From assembly GCA_009801015.1 (NCBI GenBank), contig VHZZ01017808.1, positions 6,183 to 26,418 of the forward strand: a DNA stretch of 20,236 nucleotides, in the 5' to 3' direction. The notes under the pieces were generated by a model that made no database searches, was not told where the DNA came from, and saw nothing but the letters and a program-made list of their open reading frames with translations. Origin of the DNA: Silene noctiflora. Taxonomy: Eukaryota; Streptophyta; Magnoliopsida; Caryophyllales; Caryophyllaceae. Shown piece by piece: positions 8,340 through 19,224 of this stretch. The stretch's first letter is position 1; each line of letters starts with the position of its first letter. The position numbers and the translations under genes are program-made.

Positions 8340-9655
8340 TACACGGTCTATTCTTTGCCGATGATATGGTATTATTTGCAAAAGCTATTTCGTTTCGGGC
8401 TTCGACTATTAAAAGAATGCTGGATAATTTTTGTCGAACTTCGGTGGAGAAGGTCAATACTTCAAAATCCAAAATTTTTCTTTCGAAAAATGTCTCGGTT
8501 GAATTACGAGACTTAGATATGTATCTTGGAATGCCTACTATTAATGGTCGAGTTACAAAAGATACATGTACTCAATTGGAAGAAATTTTCAATAAAAAAC
8601 TTGTGGGCTGGATTACGAAACTAACACCTCACGCATGCAGGTCGGGCGACTCTCCTCAAGTCGACTCTTTCTACTATGGCCAATTATATATTCCCTTGAT
8701 AGGAAATCCTGTCGTTTTCTATGTGGATCAGATGAAAAATACAAAAAAAATTACATCTTGCCTCATGGAAAACAATTTAAAAACCAAAGTCGATAGGAGG
8801 GTTGGGCATCATTTCCTCACGACTAGCTAATGCGGCGCGTTTTTGACTAAGCTTGTGTGGAAAGTACTTGTGGAGCCACAAAGTTTTTTGGCAAGGGTTA
8901 TGCGGTCGAAATATTGCAACGGTTGGTGTGACATAGACATGTTTAAACCAAGGCCAAATATGTCTAATGAGTGGGCGGGTATCACTACACAAGCCAATGC
9001 TATCACGGCTGGTATTTCAATTGTGGTTTGGGAATGGCCATTGCACGTTATTTTGGGACCATTCGTGGGTCGATGAATGAAGGGTGTCTATCTGATAAGG
9101 CTTTAACTAATATTCCAGATTCCATCCTAGGGACAACAATTAGTGAAATGTCATATGTGGAGCAAAGATTCAGGTTGAAAGTGGGATTTATTCGATTATC
9201 TATCTCGAGACGATTCTCAAGTTAGCTTCTTATTCCTTATTTCCTAATCAAGATTCAAGACATGCTAGACTCACTTTAGTGGAGAGGCACAACTAACGGA
9301 AAATTCTCCATAAAATCTTAATGTCCTTAAAACACCCGATATTCACCACGGTCATAGCTCAATAATTAAGTGGAATCTCATTTTGAAATTACCGGCAAAG
9401 TACAATCGATTAGAATGTTTTTTGTGGTTTGCTTCACATGGACGGGTTATGAGTAATGTTAATCGTGCTAAAAGAGGGTTCTACGTTGATTCTATGTTCC
9501 CAAGATGCCCATCGGCCGAAGAAGGTAGAAAGCATTTACTTAGATCCCGCTTTGTGTCGAAGTCAATTTGGCAGCTCGTCGAGGATTGTTAAAACTTGGG
9601 TGAAAATCTCAGGAGATCCAGGTTCAGGCCTCCCCAAGAGCAATCTTGCGGGGTA
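8340..9655 (+). pseudogene. Dead LINE, 3' half: reverse transcriptase tail and zf-RVT
   Basis: The fragment opens with the catalytic FADD block of a non-LTR reverse transcriptase near 8350, followed by the usual downstream order: YLGMP at about 8522, GRVTKDT, NKKLVGW, and then AGRATLLKSTLSTMANYIFP, read in another frame near 8640-8700. Next come a LINE thumb/connection segment (FLTKLVWKVL, VMRSKYC) around 8840-8960, and a zf-RVT-like block with FLWFASHGRVMSN and a later CP(S) motif at 9383-9592. At least three frameshifts and several stops separate these pieces, so it is non-functional. The endonuclease and the first half of the reverse transcriptase are missing, as with a 5'-truncated insertion. 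It belongs to the plant L1-like group by resemblance. Confidence 0.8.
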
Positions 9656-10439
9656 CTTATAGCCTGAGTCCATGTCTTTTAAACTTTGAGCCTGTCACAT
9701 TCGGGTGACTTACCTGATGTACATATTAAATTGGCCTACTCAATCGGGATAATTTAGAGAAGAGGACACAATAAATTACATGAAGTATTAACCAATGTAT
9801 ACATTGTTCATAACTTAATTCTATTTGAAATCAATAAGAATGAAATGTTCGTCTACTATTTCTTTTTTTTTTTTAAAAAAGAGGATGTATCCTAGAAAAT
9901 TCCATGTCAACTCTTTTGAGTTTATCTTCAATGTATTTTGGTTAAGATTATCGTCATATTTGTCTCCTTAGCTTGTAGTTTTCCAAGGAGCAACATCACG
10001 AGGTGACTACAACTTTGTAAAGAAATCATCGGGGAGTGAAGTGCGGTAGCTCTATTTAACCCCGTATGTATTACGCACGATTTCATTGCTTTCGTCTTCA
10101 CCTTATGTAACCATTATTAAAATACATACTGGAACGTCGTCGTAGGGAACCGTTTCTCTAACTTTAATCTTTGTACTCCGTATCATTTTGCCGTTTATCC
10201 CTTCAAAATCATTTTTGTTTTTTCCTGCCCACTTGGATGAATCTATGTATGAGTAAAAAAAACACATATAATATCGAGTAACCAACTTAAAATGGTTAAT
10301 GAGATAAAGGGAAAAAACTCTTGAAATTATTACCTAAATATAGCGCCGTAATAATGGTGATAATGGTTTTTAGCGAAAATCAAACTTCTGGTGAATCTTC
10401 TTCTTTCAAAACGAAAACAAAAACTCCAAAAAAATTCTC
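9656..10439. other. Intergenic interval, nothing recognised
   Basis: There is a T run followed by A at about 9860-9880 that could be a LINE tail remnant, but otherwise no gene, RNA or terminal repeat is visible. The segment 10360-10440 is A-rich and may be the 5' UTR of the following LINE. Confidence 0.4.
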
Positions 10440-10472
10440 ATAAACAAACTAATAAAGGAGGAGGAGGTTGTT

Positions 10473-11494
10473 GTGATAGATGTCGTTCAGAAGCAGTTGA
10501 CTCATGATTCCGGTATCAAAGGTCCTAATTTAGCAGATGCACGACAAACCAAGACAATGAATGATGAGCTAAATGGGATACCTGTGTTGAACTTGGATGG
10601 AGGTGGTGAGGAACAAAATCCATCAGGTTGGACACTCAGAAAAGGAGGACGGAATATACATGTTATGGAGACGATAGCTGAAGGTGAGGAACTCTGTGAT
10701 CTCCTTCAGTTCTCTCATGACGACATCAAAAAAGAGGCAGATTTCTAGAACAATTCTGTTTATTGCTATATACTTGGATCCAATCCTCCCTGGGAGGTTA
10801 TTGAGGACTTTGTTTTCTGAATCTGGGCTCATTTTTATGTTGATAGGGTGTCTTTTATGGATAATTGTATATTCTTAGTTTGGTTTAAGACGTATGAGAA
10901 TAAGGAAGCTGTGTTAAACTCTAGGCATTATATGTTTGATAATAAGTTGATTATCATTAAACCCTGGGATGCAGATGTTGATCTAATTAAGGAGAAGGTT
11001 GATGAAGTTCTTGCCTGGGTAAAACTCTCTGGAATTCCCATTAAAGTCTGGGGATATTGCTTACCTATTATAGCAGGCCTGGTAGGAAAGTATGTGCAAC
11101 GGGATAAGGCCACTCTTGTGAAAACTAGGTTGAGTTTTGATCAAGTGATGGTTGAACTTAAGATTAATCATAAATTACCAGAGAATGTCACTTCTTGGAT
11201 GAAACTGGAAAGGTGATTGAGGTGTTTATTACATATGAGTGGATGCCTGTTTCATGTGCAGTATGTAAGAGAATGGGGCATGAGGCACAAAAGTGTTGGA
11301 AAGCCCCTCCTAAACCTGGGCAAAAGAAAGTGCAGCAGAAGCTAAAGCCACAAAAGGTGTGGAGGCTTGTTCAGAAGACAATGGTAGTTTCACCTGCTTT
11401 TGAACACCCCTTTGCCCTTTTCACACCTGAGGTTTTTCCACCTTTGTCTAGTACTCTTAAATCTACCCCAGCCACAGATTATGAGATTGAATAA
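10473..11494 (+). pseudogene. LINE ORF1: DUF4283-type nucleic-acid-binding protein, broken
   Basis: ORF1 of plant L1-type elements encodes an RNA-binding Gag-like protein. One frame carries an N-terminal part from 10473, is stopped by TAG at 10746-10748 and by a TGA about 70 bases later, and continues through a DUF4283-like region (NPPWEVIEDF, FLVWFKTYENKEAVL, AWVKLSGIPIKVWG, IAGLVGKYV). A one-base shift near 11195-11210 moves to the next frame, which reads DETGKVIEVFITYEWMPVSC and then a CCHC knuckle (CAVCKRMGHEAQKC) and a basic tail. A serine/proline-rich tail seems to continue in another frame to about 11636. Two nonsense changes and at least one frameshift make it a relic. It precedes the endonuclease of ORF2 as expected. 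Confidence 0.82.
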
Positions 11495-11639
11495 GCAAGG
11501 AAGGACTAATGGAGTTAGGGCGACAGAGAGTACTAGTCCATATACTTTTATGGAGGCCTTGAATAGATTGGCTACTCCAAAGGGGGGAGTGGTGCAGAGT
11601 GGTAAGGATCCCTCCCGCATCAGTTTAAATACATAGTAT

Positions 11640-12158
11640 TAGGTTTTGGAATGTTAGGGGCCTTAATAATTTAAATAAACAAAAAATAGTCAAATGGTTT
11701 ATGCAGAATAATGGTGTAGGTTTATTTGGAATTTTAGAAACTAAAATAAAACCTAGTAATTTGTTGAATAAGAATACTACTCTTTGTGAGGGTGGAGTGT
11801 TCTTACAAATTTTAGCTGGTACAAAAGAGAGAGAATTTGGGTGTTGTGGAAGCCTGAGTGTTTCACTATTTAGTTTTTGTCCCATAGTGCTCAGCATGTT
11901 CATATGAGAGTGAAATCTAGAAGTGGTGAGAAGGAGTTTCTGCTGACTATTATATATGCTTTTAATGGGATCACTGAGAGGCAAGAACTTTGGGAATTTC
12001 TTAAAAATGAGGCTGTAAATTGTACTGAACCTTGGCTATGGGCAGGGGGATTTAACATAGTTTATCTCCTGTGGAAATATTAAGGGGAACACAACTGAGG
12101 TGGAGCTGGAGCAATTTCAGGAGTGTGTCTCATTGAGCTGTATGGAGGAAATCCAAGC
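11640..12158 (+). pseudogene. LINE ORF2 endonuclease (EEP domain), truncated
   Basis: The segment opens WNVRGLNN, the start of the apurinic-type endonuclease of plant LINEs, followed by the ETK motif (ILETKIKPS) that holds a metal-binding glutamate. A frameshift near 11840-11880 moves to a frame reading HMRVKSRSGEKEFLLTIIYAFN. The block normally reading GDFN is here GGFN at about 12047-12058, so the catalytic aspartate is lost, and stops follow. The coding sequence ends abruptly at 12158, where an Athila-like LTR begins. The reverse transcriptase half is absent and presumably lies beyond that insertion. Together with the ORF1 part this is one LINE copy, distinct from the 3' fragment upstream. 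Confidence 0.8.
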
Positions 12159-12434
12159 TAATGAGTCATATTTATATACATTAATTTGCCTCCACTTAAT
12201 TACTTTTGATATGGTTTTCGTGCTAAATTATGTCATTTATATGCCATTTACATTAGAATGTCGATACTTCCGCTATTTGGTGTTTAATGTAGGAATGAAT
12301 CATTTATGGAGAAAAAGAATGAAATGGAGCACCGCGCAGTTGGCATGAAAATATACACAGAGCATGGCGCGAAAACCTAAAGAAATAAAGGAAGAGAATA
12401 GAAGATTGCACGAAGATTTAGGAAGAAAGTGAAT

Positions 12435-12558
12435 ACTCGATCGAGTTAAGTTGACACTCGATCGAGGAACCTGGAGATCAATTAAAAGAACTGAATGCCG
12501 AGAGTTGATGGTAATGAAAGTAGTATACTCGATCGAGTATGCATGTACTCGATCGAGT
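12435..12558 (+). repeat. Palindrome sites in Athila-like 5' LTR
   Basis: ACTCGATCGAGT occurs at 12435-12446, 12527-12538 and 12547-12558, and ACTCGATCGAGG at 12456-12467. They form two pairs spaced 21 and 20 bp. The last site ends 60 bp before the TATAAATA box. Confidence 0.9.
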
Positions 12559-12936
12559 ACTCGGCCCAAATCCGTCTTTTGTGAAAACTTTCCTAAATTA
12601 GTTTAACTTGTATATATTATAAATACAAAACTTGTAGGTTATTATTAGGTTACACATTATTTACTTTTAGAACTCCTAAAACTCCTTAGTTTAGTAGGTT
12701 AGCATTATTTTCGGATCTACAATTCTTTCTACAACTAATTTCTACGGTCTTATCATTAATATTTCCGTGTTTATTAATCATTCAATCATTGTTCATCTTA
12801 TGATTTCTTTAATTATGTCTTCTATTCATAATATTGTTGTTCTTATTACTAGTATCATAGCTAATCGCTTTATCTAGGGTAAAGGGGATCTAGTATCATG
12901 TTAGAAGGGGGTAATTAATGCATTAATGTTAAATTG

Positions 12937-14215
12937 TGATGAGTCATTTTTATATACATTATATGCCTCCCCTTTAGTAGTTTTAATACGATTTTCGTGC
13001 TAAGTTATACGATATATATGCCATTTATGGTAGAATGAGATACTTCCGTATTTCGGTGTTTTTAATGTAGGTATGAAGCATTTGAGGAGCAAAAGAACAT
13101 AATGAGCACCGTAGAGTTGGCATGGAGTAATACACGAAGCATTGCACGGAAAACTAGAAAAGCAAAGGAAGAGAATTGAAGAAGTCGAGAAGAAAAGAGC
13201 TGAGAACGAGCCAAACTCGATCTAGTTAGCCATAACTACTCGATCGATTTGGTGAACTCGATCGAGTTTCTTATCACTCGATTGAGTTTCACCCCTATTA
13301 TGATTTCCACGATATTTCTTAAAGTCGGTTTATGTTTTCTATAAATACCCAATTAGCCTATTATTAGGTATTACGTATTCTTTTTAGTAGATTAGCCCTA
13401 ATTACTCTCATAAAAACTCTAGATTAGTTTAGCTACCTTTATTATTTTTGCGGATCTACTTTGTTCTTGATTCCTTTAATTCGGTAATATTTCTATTCCA
13501 ACTTTATTGGTCTTCAATTCTATTAAGTTCTTATCTCTATTATTGCTAGATTATTATCCATCTATCTTTATAATTACGATTTCAATTATGCCTTTTCATC
13601 TTGTTATTATTGTTAATTCCTTTATTATGAGTAGCTAAATCTCCAATCTAGGGTGAAAANGGANCTAGGNTGTTAGAAGGGGACTAATTAATGAATTGAT
13701 NGTTAAATNGCTTTAAANCTGTTGTTCAATTGTTNCTTTAATCCTAATTGATTGNTTANTGGCCAGANTTAATTNATTAGTCTCNCATACTAGGATTTCT
13801 ACCGACCGGATTAAGACTAGTAAAGGCTACAACAATTGAATAGACCTAGTTTAATGATAGCGACCGCATGTTAGACTAGATCTAAAGTTCATAATTCGAT
13901 CGACCGACCTTATGACTTTAAACAGTTAAATTTCTCAATCAATGAATTAAATCCACCTTGAATAACTCTCAAGTGAACTTGATCCCTAGACTCTTTAATA
14001 TTATTGTTTACGACTCTTTAATTCACTTGCAATTTATTTAGTAGAAACGAAACGAACAAACTCTTCAAGCAACTGTTACCGTTAGACAATCTAATCAGTT
14101 AACAGATAAAACAACCGCCTCTCCGTGGATTCGACTCTGTCTTACCGCTAGCTATTAATTAGTAGTAGTTTAGGATTTATTTTGATATAGGTTGACTACG
14201 ACATTAGCCTTATCA
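12937..14215 (+). mobile_element. Solo LTR of the same Athila-like family nested inside the 5' LTR
   Basis: It begins TGATGAGTCATTTTTATATA and ends CTTATCA, so it has TG...CA termini. It is flanked by the 5-bp duplication AATTG (12932-12936) and AATTA (14216-14220), which differ by one base. The outer LTR resumes immediately after at CTTTTGATTGTTGTTCAG, matching its own copy of that region. No internal domain lies within, so it is a solo LTR, the product of recombination between two LTRs. Several N bases occur at 13660-13790. A TATAAATA box lies at 13340-13347. Confidence 0.88.
13215..13287 (+). repeat. Palindrome array in the solo LTR
   Basis: Four sites occur: ACTCGATCTAGT (13215-13226), ACTCGATCGATT (13238-13249), ACTCGATCGAGT (13256-13267) and ACTCGATTGAGT (13276-13287), spaced 23, 18 and 20 bp. 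They end 52 bp before TATAAATA. Copies here have diverged more than those of the neighbouring LTR. Confidence 0.85.
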
Positions 14216-14727
14216 AATTACTTTTGATTGTTGTTCAGTTATGGTTATGAATCTAATTGATTGATTACTGATCAGAGTTAATTAATTATTCTTGCAAACT
14301 AGGATTTTTATCGATTGGATTAAGATTAGTATAGGCTGCGATAACTGAATAGAGATAGTTTATTTATAGCGACCGGATATTATTCTAGATCTAATGGGCA
14401 TATTAGAGTCGACCGATCATATGACCTTAAACAATGCAATAACTATGTCAATTAATTAAATCACACCCTAGATAACTGATCTAGCGAACCTGATCCCTAG
14501 ACCGTTTAATTATATTTGTTCCAACTTTAATTTACTCGCAATTAGTTTTAGAAATCAAACAAACAAAACACTCTTCAAGCAAACGGTTATTATTAGACAA
14601 TATATTACAATAATAAGCTATTACTACCGCCTCCCTGTGGATTCGACCCTGACTTACCGCTAACTATTTGTTAGTAGTATTATAGGATTAACTTGATTAG
14701 GAGACGCGACTAAATCCTTATTAAATT

Positions 14728-14745
14728 TAGCGTCGTTGCCGGGGA
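14728..14745 (+). other. Primer binding site, Athila/Tat (Asp-tRNA) type
   Basis: TAGCGTCGTTGCCGGGGA differs at two bases from TGGCGCCGTTGCCGGGGA, the primer binding site typical of plant Athila and Tat-lineage Gypsy elements. It starts four bases past the LTR end. This fixes the direction of the element as plus. Confidence 0.88.
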
Positions 14746-14845
14746 GGCAACTGTTATTTGTTTGTTCTCTGTTTATTTTTTCTATTTGTTTCAGGGAACT
14801 TAGTTCCTTGAGATTGTTTTTACAATTTTATTGTTAGTTTCTTTT

Positions 14846-16190
14846 ATGCCCAAGTCTCACAGGTCAGAGCTTATTTCACCAGATCCCGAACCTGAGATGA
14901 CGTTTCATTAAAGACGGAATTTTCAAAGAGAAGTGGGTCAAGTAGAAGACTTGAGTATACTTGACAGTGTTATAGAGCCATATTTTCGGTCCAAAAACTT
15001 GTTCCAAGAGGGGTACACGCCTATTTCTGACACCCTAGTTCCGATTAGTATAGTTCCCAAGATGCCGACTCTTGCTAATCATTCCCAGCCTACTTTGGCT
15101 TCTATTCCTAAGGGAATCAAGATCCCTACTACTGACAAGGGAAATTTAGAGATTCGCCCCTCTTACATTAATTTGGTGGAGAGGAAATTGTTTGGAGGAG
15201 GAGCTACTAAGGATCCTGCAAAGCATATGGAAACGTTTACAGATTATTGTTGCTCTATTCCGCTGACTACTGGAGTGACACAGGATCAAGTGAAGCAGGT
15301 CTTATTTCCCTTTTCTCTAAGGGACAATGCTGCAGAGTGGTTACGTGACTTAGACATGGAGGCTTTGGGTATTAGTGATTGGAATTCTTTAGCTCTTGCA
15401 TTTTGCAAGAGGTATTTCCCACCCCAGAAAACCAATGCTTTAAGGAGTCAAATTACAAGCTTTAAACAAAGTCCTACTGACGACTTTAATGAAGCATGAA
15501 TTCGCTTCAAGAGACTAGTTCGCTCCGTTCCACATCATAGTTTTCAGATATGGTTCCTCTGCAACCCGTTTTATAATGGGCTATACGACGATCATAGAGC
15601 TTTGCTAGATTCTTCAGCCAACGGGAGATTCCAAAACAATACAAATGATGATAATGCCTGGAAACTGATAGACGAGATGACTACTCACACTAATGAGTAC
15701 GGTAATCCAAGAGGGAGTACAAGAGGTGGTAGTTCAGACGGTGCCGTTGTTGCCCAATTAGAGGCATTGACTGCTAAAATTGCAAAATTGCAGACGGCTC
15801 AGTCTTTGGGTCAGCAGCAGACTGTTCATGCTATGGTTCAACATGAGATTTCTTATGAGAGATGTGGGATTAACTGTCACATTGACGCGAGATTTATGAG
15901 TTCCCTGGAGAAATTAGATGTCTTCCAATATTTCAAGCAAGGGAGTCCCTATTCTAACTTCTTCACTGAAAGAAGTCAGACTGTGAAAAATTCTATTCCG
16001 CCGCCGAACAACCCTTATGTTATTCCTCAGAATCGCGGTAATCAGCCGAGTTATTATCAAAGGCCACCATAACAGTTTCAGCAGCCGCAGCCTCCTCCTT
16101 AAGCACCTAATAATAATTTAGTTGAGATGAAAGCCTTGTTGCAACAAAGTTTGAAAATTCAACAGAAGCAAGCTGCGCAGATTTCTGGCG
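14846..16190 (+). pseudogene. Athila-like gag, with nonsense mutations
   Basis: The frame opens with ATG at 14846 (MPKSHRSELISPDPEPEMTF). It contains the retrotransposon Gag core: EIRPSYINLVERKLFGG, then a region with LFPFSLRDNAAEWLRDLD and FCKRYFPPQKTNALRSQI, and then LIDEMTTHTNEYG. In-frame stops occur at 14909-14911 (TAA), 15497-15499 (TGA, where related Gags have tryptophan before RFK), 16070-16072 (TAA) and 16100-16102 (TAA). A frameshift near 16185 leads into the next segment. The 3' part is glutamine/proline-rich, followed by a short coiled-coil-like stretch (MKALLQQSLKIQQKQ). The protein would form the capsid of the retrotransposon; this copy is dead. Confidence 0.88.
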
Positions 16191-16193
16191 CAA

Positions 16194-17771
16194 ATGGCGG
16201 AACAGAATCCATCAAAACAGCCCGGAAACCTTCCTCCTCAAGGTAAACAAGCGCATGAGCAAGTTAATGTTATTTATTTGAGGAGTGGTACTACTTGTGA
16301 AGGTCTGAAGATGCCCACTTATAAGGATGATGTGCCCTATATGCATCTTAAAGAGCTAGGTAATTTAGAGTTGAGTGACGACGAGAAAGACGTAAGTGAA
16401 TCTGAGGTACGAGCTGAGACAGAAAGCGAAAAAGTGAAGGAACGAGGCAGTATTCGATCAAGTACCCCCTTATTCGATCGAGTACCGGGTGCTGATGGTG
16501 CTAAATCTCATTCAGTTGATGACCAGGCCCCTGTAACTGATGACGGGGTATCTTAAAAGTGTGATAACGCAAAGACGACCGAGCCTATTAAAATTGCCTT
16601 ACCTTTTCCGCTTCGACAACAAAAATCCAAGCTGGATAAGCAATTCGGTAGGTTTATGGAGGTAATTCAGAATTTACAAGTGAGTGTGCCTTTTACTGAG
16701 TTGGACACTCAAATGTCGGCCTATGCTAAGTTCTTAAAGGACATTTTAATAAGGAAGCGATCCTTTGACAAAGTGGAGACTGTTGCATTTACTCAACAAT
16801 GCAACACCGCGCTGCAAGCCAATTCCCCTCCTAAGTTTCAGGATCCAAGGAGTTCTTATATTCCTTGTCATATTGGTAGTGTGGCTATTGATAGAGCCCT
16901 TTGTGATTTAGGGGCTAGTGTAAGTGTAATGCCGTATTCTATTTGTCAAAAGTTAAATACGGGTCAACTCTGTGTCACTAATATGACCTTACAAATGGCT
17001 GATAGATCTCTTAAACACCCTTTAGGTGTTTTAAAAGACATTCCAGTTAGATTAGGGAAGTATTTTATTCCAGTTTACTTCATTGTTATGGATATGGTTG
17101 AGGACTTCCAAGTCCCTATTATTCTAGGTAGACCTTTTCTTTACACTGCGGGGGCGGTCATAGATGTTAGGGATGACAGCCTTACATTTAGAATTGGGGA
17201 TGATAGACTTACATTTATTCTTGATAAAGCAATAAAGCATCCCGAGTTAGCTACCTGTCATATGATTAACACCTTTGATTATAGTATTGATGACTATATT
17301 GCTTTATGTTTTTCCATGAATCCGTTTGCCGCCCCTAGTGCTGCGTTAGGACCATGGAGCAAGGAGGTAGATGAGATACAGAAGTTGATCTATGGAGATG
17401 AACCACCTCTTACGAAGGTTTACAGCCTTAAGGTAAATGACATTTTGGAAGCTGAGATTGATGCTCTAGAGGCTGGAATTTTTAGAGAAGATCCCGTCAT
17501 TGGGGTAAATGTAGAAGTTGTGACTCCTCATGTCATATGTGAGGTTGTAACTTCTTTTCCCATCAATGCCAAGGTGGAAGGTAGTGAGCACTCTTTCCTA
17601 CCTTTTATTTTGGATTTTGTGTTTGACGAGCCCCAACTGTATTTTCTGACAACTCTCTATGCTTCTGCTATATTTTGGTGCTACTTATGTCTCTATGTAG
17701 CACATACGCTACTTTTTGACTTACTAATGCGTGATTTAAGTTGTTTTAACTGTGCCATGGGTGACATTTAG
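16194..17771 (+). pseudogene. Athila-like gag end and aspartic protease; reverse transcriptase lacking
   Basis: One frame runs from 16194, is stopped by TAA at 16554-16556, and continues (SKLDKQFGRFMEVIQNLQV) to 17771. The Gag end carries the Athila-type segment QVNVIYLRSGTTCEG. The protease active site DLGASVSVMP begins with its aspartate at 16905, with the later LGRPFL block near 17131. In Athila elements a reverse transcriptase follows; here the frame instead ends in a hydrophobic stretch that matches nothing I recognise, so pol is deleted or the element belongs to a non-autonomous group. The coding DNA around 16452-16483 contains two LTR-like palindromes. Confidence 0.85.
16452..16483 (+). 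repeat. Two palindrome-like sites inside gag coding sequence
   Basis: ATTCGATCAAGT (16452-16463) and ATTCGATCGAGT (16472-16483) lie 20 bp apart, the same spacing as in the LTR arrays. They encode part of the acidic/serine-rich variable linker (IRSSTPLFDRVPG). No TATA box follows. Confidence 0.8.
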
Positions 17772-17923
17772 TTTCCTATACAAGAAATGTCCCGCGTGGT
17801 GTACACTCGATCGAGTATCCGTGGTTTTGGGTCTGAACATGGCTGCTCGTGAAGTAAATGCGATATTGGTCGCCCTTGTCCCGTGTTTTGCAGCTGTTTT
17901 GGGGGACCTTTTCTGAATGAAAC
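17772..17923 (+). mobile_element. Non-coding remainder of the Athila-like element
   Basis: The stretch lies between the end of the protease frame and the next LTR. It holds a lone perfect ACTCGATCGAGT at 17805-17816. No polypurine tract or 3' LTR is seen, so the element is cut by the Gypsy-type LTR starting at 17924. Confidence 0.5.
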
Positions 17924-19209
17924 TATAATACTCGTCCCTTAGGAGGACCCGTTGGCTGGCCATATTTGAGCAAGGTGACCTTAATCGTCAAAACGAGTAG
18001 TTGTTTAACCGTATACTCGACCTAGTGGGTGACACTCGGTCCAGTATGGTGCACTCGACCGAGTGCAGGGGACTCAATCGAATGTGTTGGCACTCGACCG
18101 AGTGCGTCGTGCCAGCGTGATAATATATTACGCGTAAATTAGAAATCCCGGATTCGTTTTCTTATTTCTCTCTTTTCCCTTTCTTCCCCAAAACCCTAGA
18201 TCATCTCATCTCTTTCGTTCACTCATCCCTCGCCTTGCTAATCTTATACCTAGGAATCGATCACGGGGAATGAAGATTTACGCCGACTCCGACCTAGTTA
18301 GTTGACCATACGATAAGGTAAGTCACCGTCATCGTCTGTATGTCTTGGGTTAAGGTTATGTCTATGAGTAATCGAGTCATATCATTGTTGTAGGTGTTAT
18401 TGTCAGTATACGATGGCAGTATGATTGAATTGATGATTGATGATGCTTGGAATGCGGTACAAGTAGGTTTTCCTACTCAGTTGTCTAATGAATTATATGT
18501 GTATTAATGTGACGATTGTATTGTATGATGTGATTTCATGTTTATAATATGATTGTGATGGCGGAGATGGTATGGTGGTAGGAGTTGGTTGTGATTGGTA
18601 TTGTGATATTGTTTGTGAGCCATTGTGAGAGGTGGTCTCACCCCCATTGTTCGCCTCATGCATTCTCTCAGCGTAGGGGGGATGTGCACATTAAGGGACT
18701 TGGGTATCTGGGTGGTTTAGGTGGTTGGCTGCGGTCTTCCACTGGCAGGGCTACATACTTCGGTGTGTAGTTGGTTACTCGTGGTGTGGTGTGGTGATGT
18801 GTTGGTATTGGTGGTGGCGGTGTGATACTTTACTTATTGTTTGCATTGTATTGTATACAGTTGTTCAGTTGACTGACCCCGTGTTGTTTTGTAAAACTGT
18901 GATGATCCATTCGGGGGTGGTGAGCAGACTGGCTTGCAGGTTTAGATGCTGTACCGGATGCTTGTTGTAATGTTCGTGTATGGGGATGAGGATCGCTGAC
19001 GCAGTTCTTAATGTAGGCAAAGTAGAGTTCNCAGTTGTATTAGTTCAGTGACGTAATTTGTATATCTTGCTNACATAATGTAATTAATGATAAAGTTGTT
19101 CTATTATGGTCCATCTGATATATACTTACCTCGGGTAACCGAGATGGTAGCACCCTTGGTTGTCAGGGAAGGTCTAGTACAGGCTTCATTGGTAAGTCGG
19201 GGTGTTACA
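17924..19209 (+). repeat. LTR of Gypsy-type element, copy B (about 1.29 kb)
   Basis: It starts TATAATACTCGTCCCTTAGG, homologous to the TGTAATACCCGCCCTATTAG start of copy A, and ends GGGGTGTTACA at 19209. Shared order with copy A: palindrome array, TATA-like block (18120-18130), pyrimidine-rich leader with AAAACCCTAG, GATGTGCACATTAAGG block, and TACCTCGGGTAACCGAGATGG near the end. The T-to-A change at the second base breaks the canonical TG start. N bases occur at 19031 and 19072. Short frames at 18504-18970 are chance frames. Confidence 0.8.
18015..18103 (+). repeat. Array of five palindrome variants in LTR copy B
   Basis: Sites start at 18015 (ACTCGACCTAGT), 18034 (ACTCGGTCCAGT), 18053 (ACTCGACCGAGT), 18072 (ACTCAATCGAAT) and 18092 (ACTCGACCGAGT), spaced 19, 19, 19 and 20 bp. 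The exact copies are embedded in GCACTCGACCGAGTGC, extending the dyad to 16 bp. The array ends about 17 bp before ATAATATATTA. Confidence 0.9.
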
Positions 19210-19212
19210 AAT

Positions 19213-19224
19213 TGGTATCCGAGC
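19213..19224 (+). other. Primer binding site, initiator-Met tRNA type, copy B
   Basis: TGGTATCCGAGC is one mismatch from TGGTATCAGAGC and starts three bases after the LTR end. Confidence 0.78.

Larger units (their letters stand above)
12159..14723 (+). repeat. 5' LTR of Athila-like element, interrupted by a solo LTR
   Basis: The LTR starts TAATGAGTCATATTTATATA at 12159 and ends CTTATTA at 14723, just before the primer binding site. It is split into 12159-12936 (778 bp) and 14221-14723 (503 bp) by another LTR copy. Joined, about 1281 bp remain, nearly the same as the 1279-bp inserted copy. The first part holds a palindrome array and a TATAAATA box at 12618-12625. The LTR inserted into the endonuclease of a LINE. 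Confidence 0.88.

Noticed and set aside
17560-17771. Hydrophobic end of the protease frame as an envelope-like transmembrane domain
   Set aside because: It directly follows degraded polyprotein sequence and matches no envelope-like pattern I can support; hydrophobic translation of AT-rich DNA is common.
18504-18970. Small frames on both strands within the copy B LTR
   Set aside because: GT-rich low-complexity translations with no homologue in copy A and no recognisable domain.
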